Shown here piece after piece: positions 1-7,135 of a stretch of 16,338 nt of DNA. The position numbers and the translations under genes are program-made. Each line of letters starts with the position of its first letter. Position 1 is the stretch's first letter. The DNA is from JBAXLO01 sp037134755. GTDB lineage: Bacteria; Bacteroidota; Bacteroidia; Bacteroidales; JACABE01. The notes under the pieces were generated by a model. That model saw nothing but the letters and a program-made list of their open reading frames with translations, was not told where the DNA came from and did not search any database. The stretch covers positions 1 to 16,338 of the forward strand of contig JBAXLO010000090.1 in the NCBI GenBank assembly GCA_037134755.1, given 5' to 3'.

Positions 1-1
1 G

Positions 2-108
2 TTTGCCTCAAGTTGTCATGACAATAGTTAGCAAAGCATTTCATTTGCCTCAAGTTGTCATGACAATAGTTAACAAAGCATTTCATTTGCCTCAAGTAGT
101 CAAGCCAT
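2..108. repeat. 42-bp tandem repeat array A with palindromic core
   Basis: Units begin at 2, 44 and 86. The first two differ at one base and the third is partial and diverged. Each full unit holds the perfect 12-bp palindrome TTGTCATGACAA. The array probably continues beyond the left edge. The minus strand has an open frame through it (14 codons per unit, reading NYCHDNLRQMKCFV), but no start or other coding support is visible, so it is treated as non-coding repeat DNA. Confidence 0.85.
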
Positions 109-210
109 ATGCAGGCAAAGCAAAATAATCGACTTGAATGCTTATTGAGGATTCTAAAAAATCATTTTAATTTAACAATACGCTTACAATAGATAGTAGT
201 AGAATACTTT

Positions 211-286
211 CCTGACAGGTTTTTCATTCTGTCAGGTTTAAATAAAACAAATCTTCTAGACCTGACAGGATGAAAAACCTGACAGG
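211..286. repeat. CCTGACAGG long inverted repeat
   Basis: Two 27-bp arms (211-237 and 260-286) are reverse complements with two mismatches, separated by a 22-bp spacer. Each arm itself has a CCTGACAG-type word at both ends, so CCTGACAGG or its near-inverse occurs four times in 76 bp. There is no ORF, and no T-run that would make it a simple intrinsic terminator. It looks like a REP- or MITE-like palindromic element. Confidence 0.75.
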
Positions 287-335
287 ATGTAATAATCGCA
301 TTTGAATAAAAGACTCACATCAAAACAAAACAAAT

Positions 336-370
336 AAAAAAGGCTTAATCTCGTATTGTACGAGATTAGG
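336..370 (-). terminator. Intrinsic terminator after the phosphohexomutase gene
   Basis: A 10-bp perfect stem (346-355 with 359-368, loop TTG) is followed on the minus strand by a run of six T (A run at 336-341). It lies 43 bp past the stop codon of the minus-strand gene ending at 413. The stem sequence TAATCTCGTA recurs in the hairpin at 1848-1879. Confidence 0.8.
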
Positions 371-412
371 TCTAAATGTTTTACTAGATAAAAGTATTAC
401 AAGTTTATAGAA

Positions 413-1807
413 TTAATTTTCTCTTAGGATATCTTTTATATCATTAATGATCTTATGAGCCAAATGATCAGCCTTTGTTGGGGAGTCACTTTCAGAATAA
501 ATCCTTATAATAGCTTCGGTGTTGGACTTACGCAGGTGAACCCATTCGTTATCAAAATCAATCTTAACACCATCAATATCATTAATTCTCTCATTATGAT
601 ATTTCTCTTTAATACTTTCCAAAATAGCATCCACATCCATATCAGCGCCAAGCTCTATCTTATTTTTAGATATAAAATAGTTAGGATACTTATCGCGCAA
701 AGCCGAACAAGACCTTCCATACTTAGCAAGCTGTGTAAGAAACAACGCAATACCTACAAGGGCATCGCGGCCACTATGCAATTCAGGATAAATAATCCCA
801 CCATTGCCTTCGCCACCAATCACAGCATCATGCGCTTTCATCATCTCCACAACATTTACCTCCCCTACTGCCGAAGCAAAGTACGAGGCACCATGTTTCT
901 CGGTAACTACACGCAAAGCTCTTGTGGACGAAAGATTGGAAACAGTATTACCCTTAGTATGTTGCAAAATATAATCGGCAACAGCAACCAATGTGTACTC
1001 TTCACCAAACATCTCACCATCATCTCTGATAATAGCCAGCCTGTCGACATCAGGATCAACTACAAAGCCAACATCTGCTTTAGTTTTAACAACCAAATCA
1101 GATATCTCTGTAAGATTTTCGGGCAAAGGTTCAGGGTTATGAGGGAATATTCCATTAGGATCGCAATACAATTCTACAATCTCATCAACACCTAAAGCCT
1201 TTAACAATTGAGGGATTGCAATGCCTCCGGTAGAGTTAACGCAATCAATAGCAACTTTAAAATTAGCCTTACGGATAGCTTCTACATCCACCAAAGACAA
1301 TTGAAGAATCTTATCGATGTGCTTGGTAATAAACGAATCATCTTTAGTTAGCTTACCTAGCTTATCAACAACTTCGTAATTGTATTTCTGACTTTCGGCA
1401 AGAGCCAATACTTCAGCACCTTCGGCTGCATTTATAAACTCTCCTTTGCCGTTAAGAAGCTTGAGAGCATTCCACTGCTTAGGGTTGTGACTGGCAGTGA
1501 TAATAATGCCCCCATCGGAAGCAGTGTCAATAACAGCCATCTCAACAGTAGGCGTTGTGGAAAGGCCGATATCAACAACATCAACCCCCATACCTATAAG
1601 AGTACCACACACTAAGCTGTTAACCATCTCGCCGGATATGCGGGCATCGCGACCAACAACAAACTTAAGCTTGTCTTTATGAGTATTAGCTTTGATGAAA
1701 GCCGAAAATGATGCAGTAAACTTAACGATGTCGAGAGGCGTAAGACCTTCGCCAGATTTGCCGCCTATAGTACCGCGGATACCTGAAATAGATTTGATTA
1801 ATGTCAT
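413..1807 (-). CDS. glmM: Phosphoglucosamine mutase / phosphohexomutase (GlmM type)
   Basis: An alpha-D-phosphohexomutase of 464 residues, the usual family length. The catalytic phosphoserine loop is TASHNP at residues 104-109 (Ser106), the metal loop is DPDVDR at 251-256, the sugar-specificity loop is GEGNGG at 332-337, and the phosphate-binding loop is RKSNTEAIIRI at 426-436, so all four catalytic elements are intact. The likely reaction is glucosamine-6-phosphate to glucosamine-1-phosphate for UDP-GlcNAc, peptidoglycan and LPS synthesis in the cytosol. The sugar loop is GEGNGG rather than the GEMSGH of classical GlmM, so phosphomannomutase or dual activity is possible. The ATG at 1807 gives the expected N-terminus (SISGIRG motif at residues 6-12). 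No Shine-Dalgarno sequence is visible. It lies downstream of sucC in the same orientation, with a hairpin between them. Confidence 0.85.
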   Translation of the reverse strand: MTLIKSISGIRGTIGGKSGEGLTPLDIVKFTASFSAFIKANTHKDKLKFVVGRDARISGEMVNSLVCGTLIGMGVDVVDIGLSTTPTVEMAVIDTASDGGIIITASHNPKQWNALKLLNGKGEFINAAEGAEVLALAESQKYNYEVVDKLGKLTKDDSFITKHIDKILQLSLVDVEAIRKANFKVAIDCVNSTGGIAIPQLLKALGVDEIVELYCDPNGIFPHNPEPLPENLTEISDLVVKTKADVGFVVDPDVDRLAIIRDDGEMFGEEYTLVAVADYILQHTKGNTVSNLSSTRALRVVTEKHGASYFASAVGEVNVVEMMKAHDAVIGGEGNGGIIYPELHSGRDALVGIALFLTQLAKYGRSCSALRDKYPNYFISKNKIELGADMDVDAILESIKEKYHNERINDIDGVKIDFDNEWVHLRKSNTEAIIRIYSESDSPTKADHLAHKIINDIKDILREN

Positions 1808-1847
1808 ATAATTGGTTATAGTTTTAAGTAAATTGGTTTAAGTAATA

Positions 1848-1879
1848 AAACCTAATCCCGTACTAACGAGATTAGGTTT
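1848..1879 (-). terminator. Hairpin between sucC and glmM, probable sucC terminator
   Basis: A 14-bp stem (1848-1861 with 1866-1879) has one mismatch and a 4-nt loop. On the minus strand it runs into a moderate T-rich tail (TTTTATTACTT). It sits 70 bp past the sucC stop codon. A second hairpin (1900-1927, CCTGA arms) lies closer to sucC but lacks a minus-strand T tract. Confidence 0.6.
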
Positions 1880-1948
1880 AAAATTATTATGTTTTTTATT
1901 CCTGATTTAATAAATAATAAGTCAGGAGAATTCTTTTTCTTTAATTAA

Positions 1949-3139
1949 TTATTTTAATACCTCAGAAACAAGTTTTGCAGCATCCTCTAAAGTAACTGCT
2001 CCAAACACTTTTAATCCTGAGTTATCAATAATTTGTTTGCCTTCTACAGCATTAGTTCCTTGTAAACGAACGATTATAGGAACTTTTATCTCACCAATAT
2101 TTTTATAAGCATCTACAACACCCTGGGCAACTCTATCACATCTTACGATACCACCAAAGATATTCAACAAGATAGCTTTAACATTAGGGTCTTTAAGAAT
2201 GATACGGAATCCTTCCTCAACTCTTTTTGCATTAGCTGAACCACCTACATCAAGGAAGTTAGCAGGTTCACCACCAGATAACTTGATAATATCCATGGTA
2301 GCCATAGCCAAACCGGCACCGTTAACCATACAGCCAACATTACCATCAAGCTTAACATAGTTTAAAGAGAACTTACTAGCTTCAACTTCAATTGGATCTT
2401 CCTCAGATAAATCGCGCATATCTGCAATATGAGGGTGACGATATAAAGCATTGTTATCAATAACAACCTTAGCATCTACTGCATATATTTTATCATCAGA
2501 GGTTTTAACTACAGGATTTATTTCAAATAAAGAAGCATCAGAACCTAGATAAGCATTATATAGAGCATTAACAAATACTGTCATCTCTTTAAAAGCTTTG
2601 CCTGATAAGCCTAAATTAAAGGCAATCTTACGGCATTGGAAAGCTTGAATCCCAACCTTTGGGTCAATCTCTTCAGTAAAAATATCTTCAGGAGTCTCTT
2701 CAGCCACCTTCTCAATATCCATACCACCATGAGGGGAATACATAACCATAAATCTACCTGTAGCACGGTTTAAGAGAATACTCATGTACATCTCCAATAC
2801 CTCAGAAGCACCTTTATAATAAATATCCTGAGCAATTAATACCTTCCCAACTTTCTTTCCCTCAGCACTTGTTTGCGGAGTTACCAACTGCATACCTATT
2901 ATCTTTTCAGCGAGTTCTCTTGCTTCATCAGCAGACTTTGCTAACTTAACGCCACCGCCTTTACCTCTACCTCCGGCATGTATTTGAGCTTTAACTACGC
3001 AGTAAGGTGATTGTGTTTTTTCATACAAGTTCTTAGCAGCCTGATAAGCTTCTTCGCCATTAGATGCAACAATACCAAGTGGTATTTGTACTCCATAGTT
3101 TTCTAAGATTTGTTTCCCTTGATACTCATGTAGATTCAT
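1949..3139 (-). CDS. sucC: Succinyl-CoA ligase (ADP-forming) beta subunit
   Basis: Beta subunit of the TCA-cycle enzyme that interconverts succinyl-CoA plus ADP/Pi and succinate plus ATP. At 396 residues it is close to the usual ~390. The N-terminal ATP-grasp domain begins MNLHEYQGKQ, with the nucleotide-binding GGRGKGGG near residues 56-63 and the Mg-associated LFEINPVV segment in mid-protein. The C-terminal ligase domain carries FLDVGGSAN and the phosphate-binding segment NIFGGIVRCD. All landmarks are present. The partner sucD is not adjacent: glmM lies downstream and a divergent lolD-type gene upstream, so the alpha subunit must be encoded elsewhere. The start at 3139 is fixed by the conserved N-terminus. 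No Shine-Dalgarno sequence is visible. Confidence 0.96.
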   Translation of the reverse strand: MNLHEYQGKQILENYGVQIPLGIVASNGEEAYQAAKNLYEKTQSPYCVVKAQIHAGGRGKGGGVKLAKSADEARELAEKIIGMQLVTPQTSAEGKKVGKVLIAQDIYYKGASEVLEMYMSILLNRATGRFMVMYSPHGGMDIEKVAEETPEDIFTEEIDPKVGIQAFQCRKIAFNLGLSGKAFKEMTVFVNALYNAYLGSDASLFEINPVVKTSDDKIYAVDAKVVIDNNALYRHPHIADMRDLSEEDPIEVEASKFSLNYVKLDGNVGCMVNGAGLAMATMDIIKLSGGEPANFLDVGGSANAKRVEEGFRIILKDPNVKAILLNIFGGIVRCDRVAQGVVDAYKNIGEIKVPIIVRLQGTNAVEGKQIIDNSGLKVFGAVTLEDAAKLVSEVLK

Positions 3140-3199
3140 ACTATAATTTATTTATTTGAGATTTAATTTATCATTAAAGAGAACTTTAATAATTCTCTA

Positions 3200-3207
3200 C
3201 AAAGATA
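3200..3207 (-). promoter_or_regulatory. Candidate -7 box for sucC
   Basis: The minus strand reads TATCTTTG, matching the Bacteroidota -7 consensus TAnnTTTG, 61 bp upstream of the sucC start. I see no good TTTG -33 element at the expected spacing. Confidence 0.4.
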
Positions 3208-3277
3208 TTAATAATTTATTAAATGATTAAATTGATTTTAATTAATATTTTAACAGTCATTTGATGTAAATGTTTTA

Positions 3278-3285
3278 TACTTTTG
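3278..3285 (+). promoter_or_regulatory. Candidate -7 box for the lolD-type gene
   Basis: TACTTTTG matches TAnnTTTG and lies 17 bp before the ATG at 3303. A TTTG at 3260-3263 is too close to be a standard -33 element. If real, it leaves a very short leader and rules out the upstream ATG at 3270 as the start. Confidence 0.35.
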
Positions 3286-3302
3286 TAAAAAATATTAGAG
3301 AC

Positions 3303-3950
3303 ATGATAAAAGCAACTAACATACTCAAATCTTATGGCGACCTTAAGGTGCTAAAAGGAATTGATTTAAACATTGATAAGGGAGAAATCATTTCGATAGT
3401 TGGAGCATCAGGTGCCGGCAAAACTACTTTGCTTCATATATTAGGTACCTTAGATAGAGCAGACAAAGGTACATTGGAAATAAATAATACTATAATTAAC
3501 GAATTAAATGATAAGAAGCTTTCTGCTTTTCGCAATAAAGATATAGGATTCGTATTTCAGTTTCATCATTTGTTGCCAGAGTTTACAGCATTAGAAAACA
3601 TATGTATCCCTGCTTTTATTGCAGGAGTTTCGAAGAAGGATGCCATAGATAAAGCTCAGGAAATACTTTCTTTTTTAGGATTAGTAGAAAGAGCTAATCA
3701 CAAGCCTTCGGAACTATCGGGTGGCGAACAACAAAGAGTAGCAGTTGCAAGAGCGTTAATAAATAATCCTTCAGTAGTTCTAGCAGACGAACCATCAGGT
3801 AATCTTGACTCCACAAATGCTAAAGACTTGCATAAACTCTTCTTCACTTTGCGTGATAAGTTTAATCAAACCTTTGTAATAGTAACTCACAACGAAGAAT
3901 TAGCCGATATGGCAGACAGGAAACTTACAATTAAAGATGGAGTAATTTAA
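3303..3950 (+). CDS. lolD: LolD-type ABC transporter ATPase
   Basis: A 215-residue ABC ATPase of the LolD/MacB-like group. Walker A is GASGAGKT (34-41), the Q-loop glutamine is about 86, the signature LSGGEQQR is at 138-145, Walker B is VVLADEP (158-164), and the switch histidine is about 196. In the Lol system this ATPase powers release of lipoproteins from the inner membrane. The permease partner (LolC/E type) is not in the window, so a FtsE- or MacB-like substrate cannot be excluded. An in-frame ATG exists at 3270, but the family N-terminus starts with MIKATNILKSYG, so 3303 is preferred. It is divergent from sucC and convergent with the Nramp-type gene. Confidence 0.85.
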   Translation: MIKATNILKSYGDLKVLKGIDLNIDKGEIISIVGASGAGKTTLLHILGTLDRADKGTLEINNTIINELNDKKLSAFRNKDIGFVFQFHHLLPEFTALENICIPAFIAGVSKKDAIDKAQEILSFLGLVERANHKPSELSGGEQQRVAVARALINNPSVVLADEPSGNLDSTNAKDLHKLFFTLRDKFNQTFVIVTHNEELADMADRKLTIKDGVI

Positions 3951-4090
3951 GATAGAGCGAGGGAGCGAAAAGATGCGAAAAGGCGAAGAGGCGATAAAGC
4001 GAAAGAGTTAATAATAGGCAATAAACTAACGAATTTATTATTCGCTCCAACGCCCATTCGCTCTTTCGCTTTATACTCCTCTACTATTTA
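3951..4090. repeat. GCGAAA-rich inverted repeats between convergent genes
   Basis: A perfect 14-bp inverted repeat (ATAAAGCGAAAGAG at 3994-4007, its complement at 4061-4074) and an 8-bp pair (GGAGCGAA 3962-3969 with TTCGCTCC 4041-4048) are nested. The left half is an imperfect series of short gcgaaa/ggcgaa words. It lies exactly between convergent stop codons, so it may act as a bidirectional terminator, but its repeated purine words make it more complex than a simple one. Confidence 0.65.
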
Positions 4091-5335
4091 TTATTTATGA
4101 AACAATGGCATAACAATTAATATCAATGACAAAGCAACAAGAACTATCGTTGCAGTCCATCCGATAATATTATTCAAAGGCTTATTAACATATTTTCCCA
4201 TTATCTTCTTATTATTTACAATAAGAATCATACATATTAATACCACAGGCAACAACATACCATTAAGTATCTGCGACCACAATGATATCTGAATTAATGG
4301 TGCATTAGGTAATAGTATAATGAATGCTGAAATAATAAGAATAGCAGTATATAACACATAAAACTCCGGAGCTTCTTCCCATTTCTTATCAATACCCGCT
4401 TCAAAACCAAAAGCCTCGCAAACATAGAAAGCTGTAGCCAATGGAAGAATAGTAGCAGAAAAGATTGAAGCAATAAACAAACCAAAAGCAAATACTTGAG
4501 AGGCTATTGCACCAGCTAAAGGTTTCAATGCAAGAGCAGCATCTTTAGCCTCGTTGATAGTAATATTATTAACATGTAATGTAGATGCACAAGCAATCAT
4601 TATAAAGAAGGCAACAACAACTGTAACCACAGCACCTATAGTTATATCCCATAAAGTATATTTATAGTTCTTCATCTTCAATCCTTTTTCGATGACAGAA
4701 GATTGCATGTAAAACTGCATCCAGGGAGCAATTGTAGTACCAACTAATCCTATAACCATTGCAATAGATTGACCATCCATATCCATTTTAGGATGTACAA
4801 TTGATTGACCAATCTCATGCCAATGAGGATGCCCCATCAAAGCAGAAATAACATATACTAATAAAGAAACACTGAAGATTAGAAATATTCTTTCGGCAAA
4901 TTTATAATTGCCTTTTACTACCAGAAACCATATAACAAAGGCGACTATCGGAACCGATATATATTTGCTTACACTGAAGACCTCCATACTCCCCGCTACT
5001 CCTGCAAACTCTGTAGTAGTATTACCAATATCTGCAATTAAAAGACCAACAAATATAAAGAAAGTAACTTTAACACCGGCATTCTCCCTAATAAGGTCTG
5101 CAAGACCTTTGCCTGTAACTATCCCCATACGGGCATTCATCTCTTGAATAACTAACAAAACAACAAAAGCAGGAATAAGTGTCCAGATAAGTTTGTATCC
5201 ATATATTGCACCTGCAATTGAATAAGTAGTGATTCCACCGGCATCGTTATCAACACTTCCTGTTATGATACCTGGTCCTAAGATAGCAAGGAAAATAACT
5301 ATTCTTTGAATAATGGCTTTTCTTCTTCTCAACAT
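4091..5335 (-). CDS. Nramp-related divalent metal transporter, probable Mg2+ type (NRMT-like)
   Basis: A 414-residue inner-membrane protein with about 11 hydrophobic segments and the Nramp landmarks LGPGI (19-23) and ARMGIVTGKGLADLIREN (about 68-85). The metal-site motifs differ from classical Nramp. TM1 reads DNDAGG (29-34) where DPGN is expected, and TM6 reads TIAPW (201-205) where the MPH methionine is expected. From memory, loss of that methionine and an altered TM1 mark the Nramp-related magnesium transporters, so Mg2+ (possibly also Mn2+) import is more likely than Fe/Mn specificity. It follows the PRC/MgtE_N/CBS gene after 12 bp, in one operon. An unusually good ribosome-binding run GGGGGG (5342-5347) sits 6 nt before the ATG. 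Confidence 0.85.
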   Translation of the reverse strand: MLRRRKAIIQRIVIFLAILGPGIITGSVDNDAGGITTYSIAGAIYGYKLIWTLIPAFVVLLVIQEMNARMGIVTGKGLADLIRENAGVKVTFFIFVGLLIADIGNTTTEFAGVAGSMEVFSVSKYISVPIVAFVIWFLVVKGNYKFAERIFLIFSVSLLVYVISALMGHPHWHEIGQSIVHPKMDMDGQSIAMVIGLVGTTIAPWMQFYMQSSVIEKGLKMKNYKYTLWDITIGAVVTVVVAFFIMIACASTLHVNNITINEAKDAALALKPLAGAIASQVFAFGLFIASIFSATILPLATAFYVCEAFGFEAGIDKKWEEAPEFYVLYTAILIISAFIILLPNAPLIQISLWSQILNGMLLPVVLICMILIVNNKKIMGKYVNKPLNNIIGWTATIVLVALSLILIVMPLFHK

Positions 5336-5347
5336 ATAAAGCCCCCC

Positions 5348-6628
5348 TTATCTTTTGTTAGTTTTACGTTTGCTTACAAGATCCTCAATAATATCATCAA
5401 TAATAACCATCCCCAGCAACTTCTTAGTCTCATCTGTAACAGGTATTGCTAACAGATTATACTTAGAAACTGTTTCGGCAAGGCTATCTACCTTATCAGT
5501 ATCAAATAAAAAGATAGGGTTTTTATTCATTATGGTCGAAAGAGCTACATTAGGTTCTGATATTAACAAATCTCTGAAAGGAACTGTAGCTATAAGTTTT
5601 TCATCATGACCAGTAATAAAAAGATTGTACAAAGCTTCAGCTTCAGGTTTTTCATTACGGATTGTTTGCAATACATCACTTATAGTTGAAGTCTTTTGAA
5701 AAGAAATAAACTCTGTTGTCATTAAGCTACCTACTTCATGGTTATGATATTCGAGCAACTCTCTAACATCTTCGGAAGCTTCGCTTTCCATTTCTTTTAA
5801 TAACTGTTCTGCTTTATCTATTTCGAGTTCTTCGATAATATCAGCAGCTTCGTTAGCAGGCATCTTTTCTAACACATCTGCTGCTTTTTCAACAGATAAA
5901 TGCTCTATAATATCTAATTGCTTGCTTGTTTCGAGTTCTTCCAATACATCGGCAGCTTTTTCATCATCCAAAGATGAAAACACTGCTGCACCAGATCTTT
6001 TATCAAGGTCTTCGATAATATCAGCAAGGTCAGAAGGGTGTAAAGTATGTAATTTAGATGATACTGTAGATAGTTTAATATTATAATTACTAAAATCAAC
6101 AGCTTCGACATCATCCCACAAAATAAACTTTGAAGGTATAGCTCTATTAAATAGATGTAAAAACGCATTAATTGGAACTGCTATCCCGATTCGACGCAAT
6201 AGACCTTCCATACCAACATCAACAGCTATTAGATATGCAGTTCCTGATATTGTAACCAGTCTTATATCGTTTACTCTTACTAATTTGCGACCATTAAGAT
6301 CTACAATTTGTTTATCGAGTATGTTTTCAACTAAAAAGAAATGATCCTGAATATCTGCTTCAGGTATATCACCTGTAACTTTACATTTAACTTTGTAAGC
6401 AGATTTAATCTTAAGAATATCTAACTCCGAAATGGTTAGATATAGCTTCTTATTATTTGATGCTTTAATTTTAATACCTGTTACAACAGGTCGTACCGGT
6501 TCGTCATCAATACGCTGAGTAGTAAAGTCAATAGATATATCTATTAATTTACCAATAACATTGTTATCGAAGTCATAAATTATACTTCCAATAACTTTAC
6601 TTAAATAAAAAGTTGTTTTAGTACCCAT
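5348..6628 (-). CDS. Soluble PRC-barrel / MgtE N-domain / CBS-pair protein
   Basis: A 426-residue protein with no membrane segment. It has two PRC-barrel-like segments (about 8-95, LSKVIGSIIYDFDNNVIGKLID, and about 100-165). An MgtE_N superhelix (about 197-298) shows repeated AADVLE/AADIIEELE helices, and a CBS pair (about 300-420) ends in GMVIIDDIIEDL. In MgtE the N and CBS domains bind cytosolic Mg2+ and close the pore; here the pore domain is absent and an Nramp-related transporter is encoded next. I infer a regulatory subunit or Mg2+ sensor for that transporter. It is the first gene of the operon, and the start at 6628 is supported by GGGAGG (6635-6640) 6 nt upstream. A domain-order search would confirm the two PRC calls, which are the weakest part. 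Confidence 0.8.
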   Translation of the reverse strand: MGTKTTFYLSKVIGSIIYDFDNNVIGKLIDISIDFTTQRIDDEPVRPVVTGIKIKASNNKKLYLTISELDILKIKSAYKVKCKVTGDIPEADIQDHFFLVENILDKQIVDLNGRKLVRVNDIRLVTISGTAYLIAVDVGMEGLLRRIGIAVPINAFLHLFNRAIPSKFILWDDVEAVDFSNYNIKLSTVSSKLHTLHPSDLADIIEDLDKRSGAAVFSSLDDEKAADVLEELETSKQLDIIEHLSVEKAADVLEKMPANEAADIIEELEIDKAEQLLKEMESEASEDVRELLEYHNHEVGSLMTTEFISFQKTSTISDVLQTIRNEKPEAEALYNLFITGHDEKLIATVPFRDLLISEPNVALSTIMNKNPIFLFDTDKVDSLAETVSKYNLLAIPVTDETKKLLGMVIIDDIIEDLVSKRKTNKR

Positions 6629-6757
6629 AACACACCTCCCTTTATTAAATGATAAGCAGGATGCGCATTAAGGTTAATGTGCAGTCCTACTATATCTTGT
6701 TTATATATTCTGAGTTTTTCTCAGGACCGTCATCCATGTTTGATTGTTGTTTTAAAA
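6629..6757 (-). promoter_or_regulatory. Structured 5' leader of the metal-transport operon, candidate cis-regulatory RNA
   Basis: The transcript from the promoter at 6764-6793 would carry about 128 untranslated nt. Hairpin I (6710-6724) is CTGAG/CTCAG with a 5-nt loop. Hairpin II (6656-6690) has an outer 6-bp stem, a 1-nt bulge and an inner 10-bp stem with one mismatch and a 2-nt loop. Hairpin II ends 15 nt before the Shine-Dalgarno site, so pairing could gate translation. It does not match the M-box or the yybP-ykoY manganese riboswitch as I remember them. Confidence 0.45.
6635..6640 (-). promoter_or_regulatory. Strong Shine-Dalgarno sequence of the MgtE_N/CBS gene
   Basis: The minus strand reads GGGAGG, 6 nt before the ATG. 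This is unusual in a phylum where most starts lack such a site, and it fixes the start at 6628. Confidence 0.65.
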
Positions 6758-6763
6758 TTTCTG

Positions 6764-6793
6764 CAAAAGTAGTATAATTATCTCACATGACAA
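6764..6793 (-). promoter_or_regulatory. Promoter of the MgtE_N/CBS - Nramp operon
   Basis: On the minus strand TTG (6791-6793), a 19-nt spacer and TACTTTTG (6764-6771) match the Bacteroidota sigma consensus (TTG/TTTG, about 19-21 nt, TAnnTTTG). The implied transcription start is about 6757. Confidence 0.6.
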
Positions 6794-7068
6794 TGTTAAA
6801 AATTTATTAAATTAATAGTACTCCAAAATATTGATTTTAGAATGATAAATAAATCTTAAAATTAAGGTGTATTTTAATTAAATTTTCAGAAGTTTAAGAG
6901 AGGTTTTCATTAAGAAAGCAAGTATTTTTATTTCTCAAAACAACAGTATCTATATTGTATAAACAAAATCCATTTATAATCTCCAAATTAGTCCTAATAT
7001 TAATTATGGTTTGTAAAATTTACCAATTATTTAACAATAAATTTCTCGAGAATTCCTTTTATTTGTAA
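6794..7068. other. AT-rich intergenic stretch
   Basis: Part of the 507-bp gap between divergent genes. Apart from the two promoters at its ends and the leader at 6629-6757, I see no ORF, repeat or convincing hairpin. Confidence 0.6.
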
Positions 7069-7076
7069 TATCTTTG
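7069..7076 (+). promoter_or_regulatory. Candidate -7 box for the serine hydrolase gene
   Basis: TATCTTTG matches TAnnTTTG, 59 bp before the ATG at 7136. A clear -33 TTTG at the usual distance is not evident. Confidence 0.4.
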
Positions 7077-7135
7077 TACTCAAAAATTGAGAGGTCTTTT
7101 TACTTAATATATTATTTATAAAACACCACAAAAAA

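Larger units (their letters stand above)
109..412. other. Intergenic stretch left of the phosphohexomutase gene
   Basis: No gene is seen here. Bases 109-210 are AT-rich with nothing recognisable. The rest holds the CCTGACAGG inverted repeat (211-286) and the glmM terminator hairpin (336-370), listed separately. Confidence 0.7.

Noticed and set aside
455..1195. 246-codon plus-strand open frame
   Set aside because: It lies antisense to the well-supported phosphohexomutase gene and its translation has no recognisable domain or plausible start context.
1900..1927. Hairpin with CCTGA arms as the sucC terminator
   Set aside because: The minus strand shows an A run, not a T run, after it. The next hairpin (1848-1879) is the better candidate.
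3270..3302. Upstream ATG for the lolD-type gene
   Set aside because: The extra 11 residues are not family-like, and they overlap a promoter-like -7 box at 3278-3285.
6629..6757. Leader as an M-box or yybP-ykoY riboswitch
   Set aside because: The conserved core segments of those RNAs, as I remember them, are not present and the leader is shorter than an M-box. It is kept only as an unclassified candidate.
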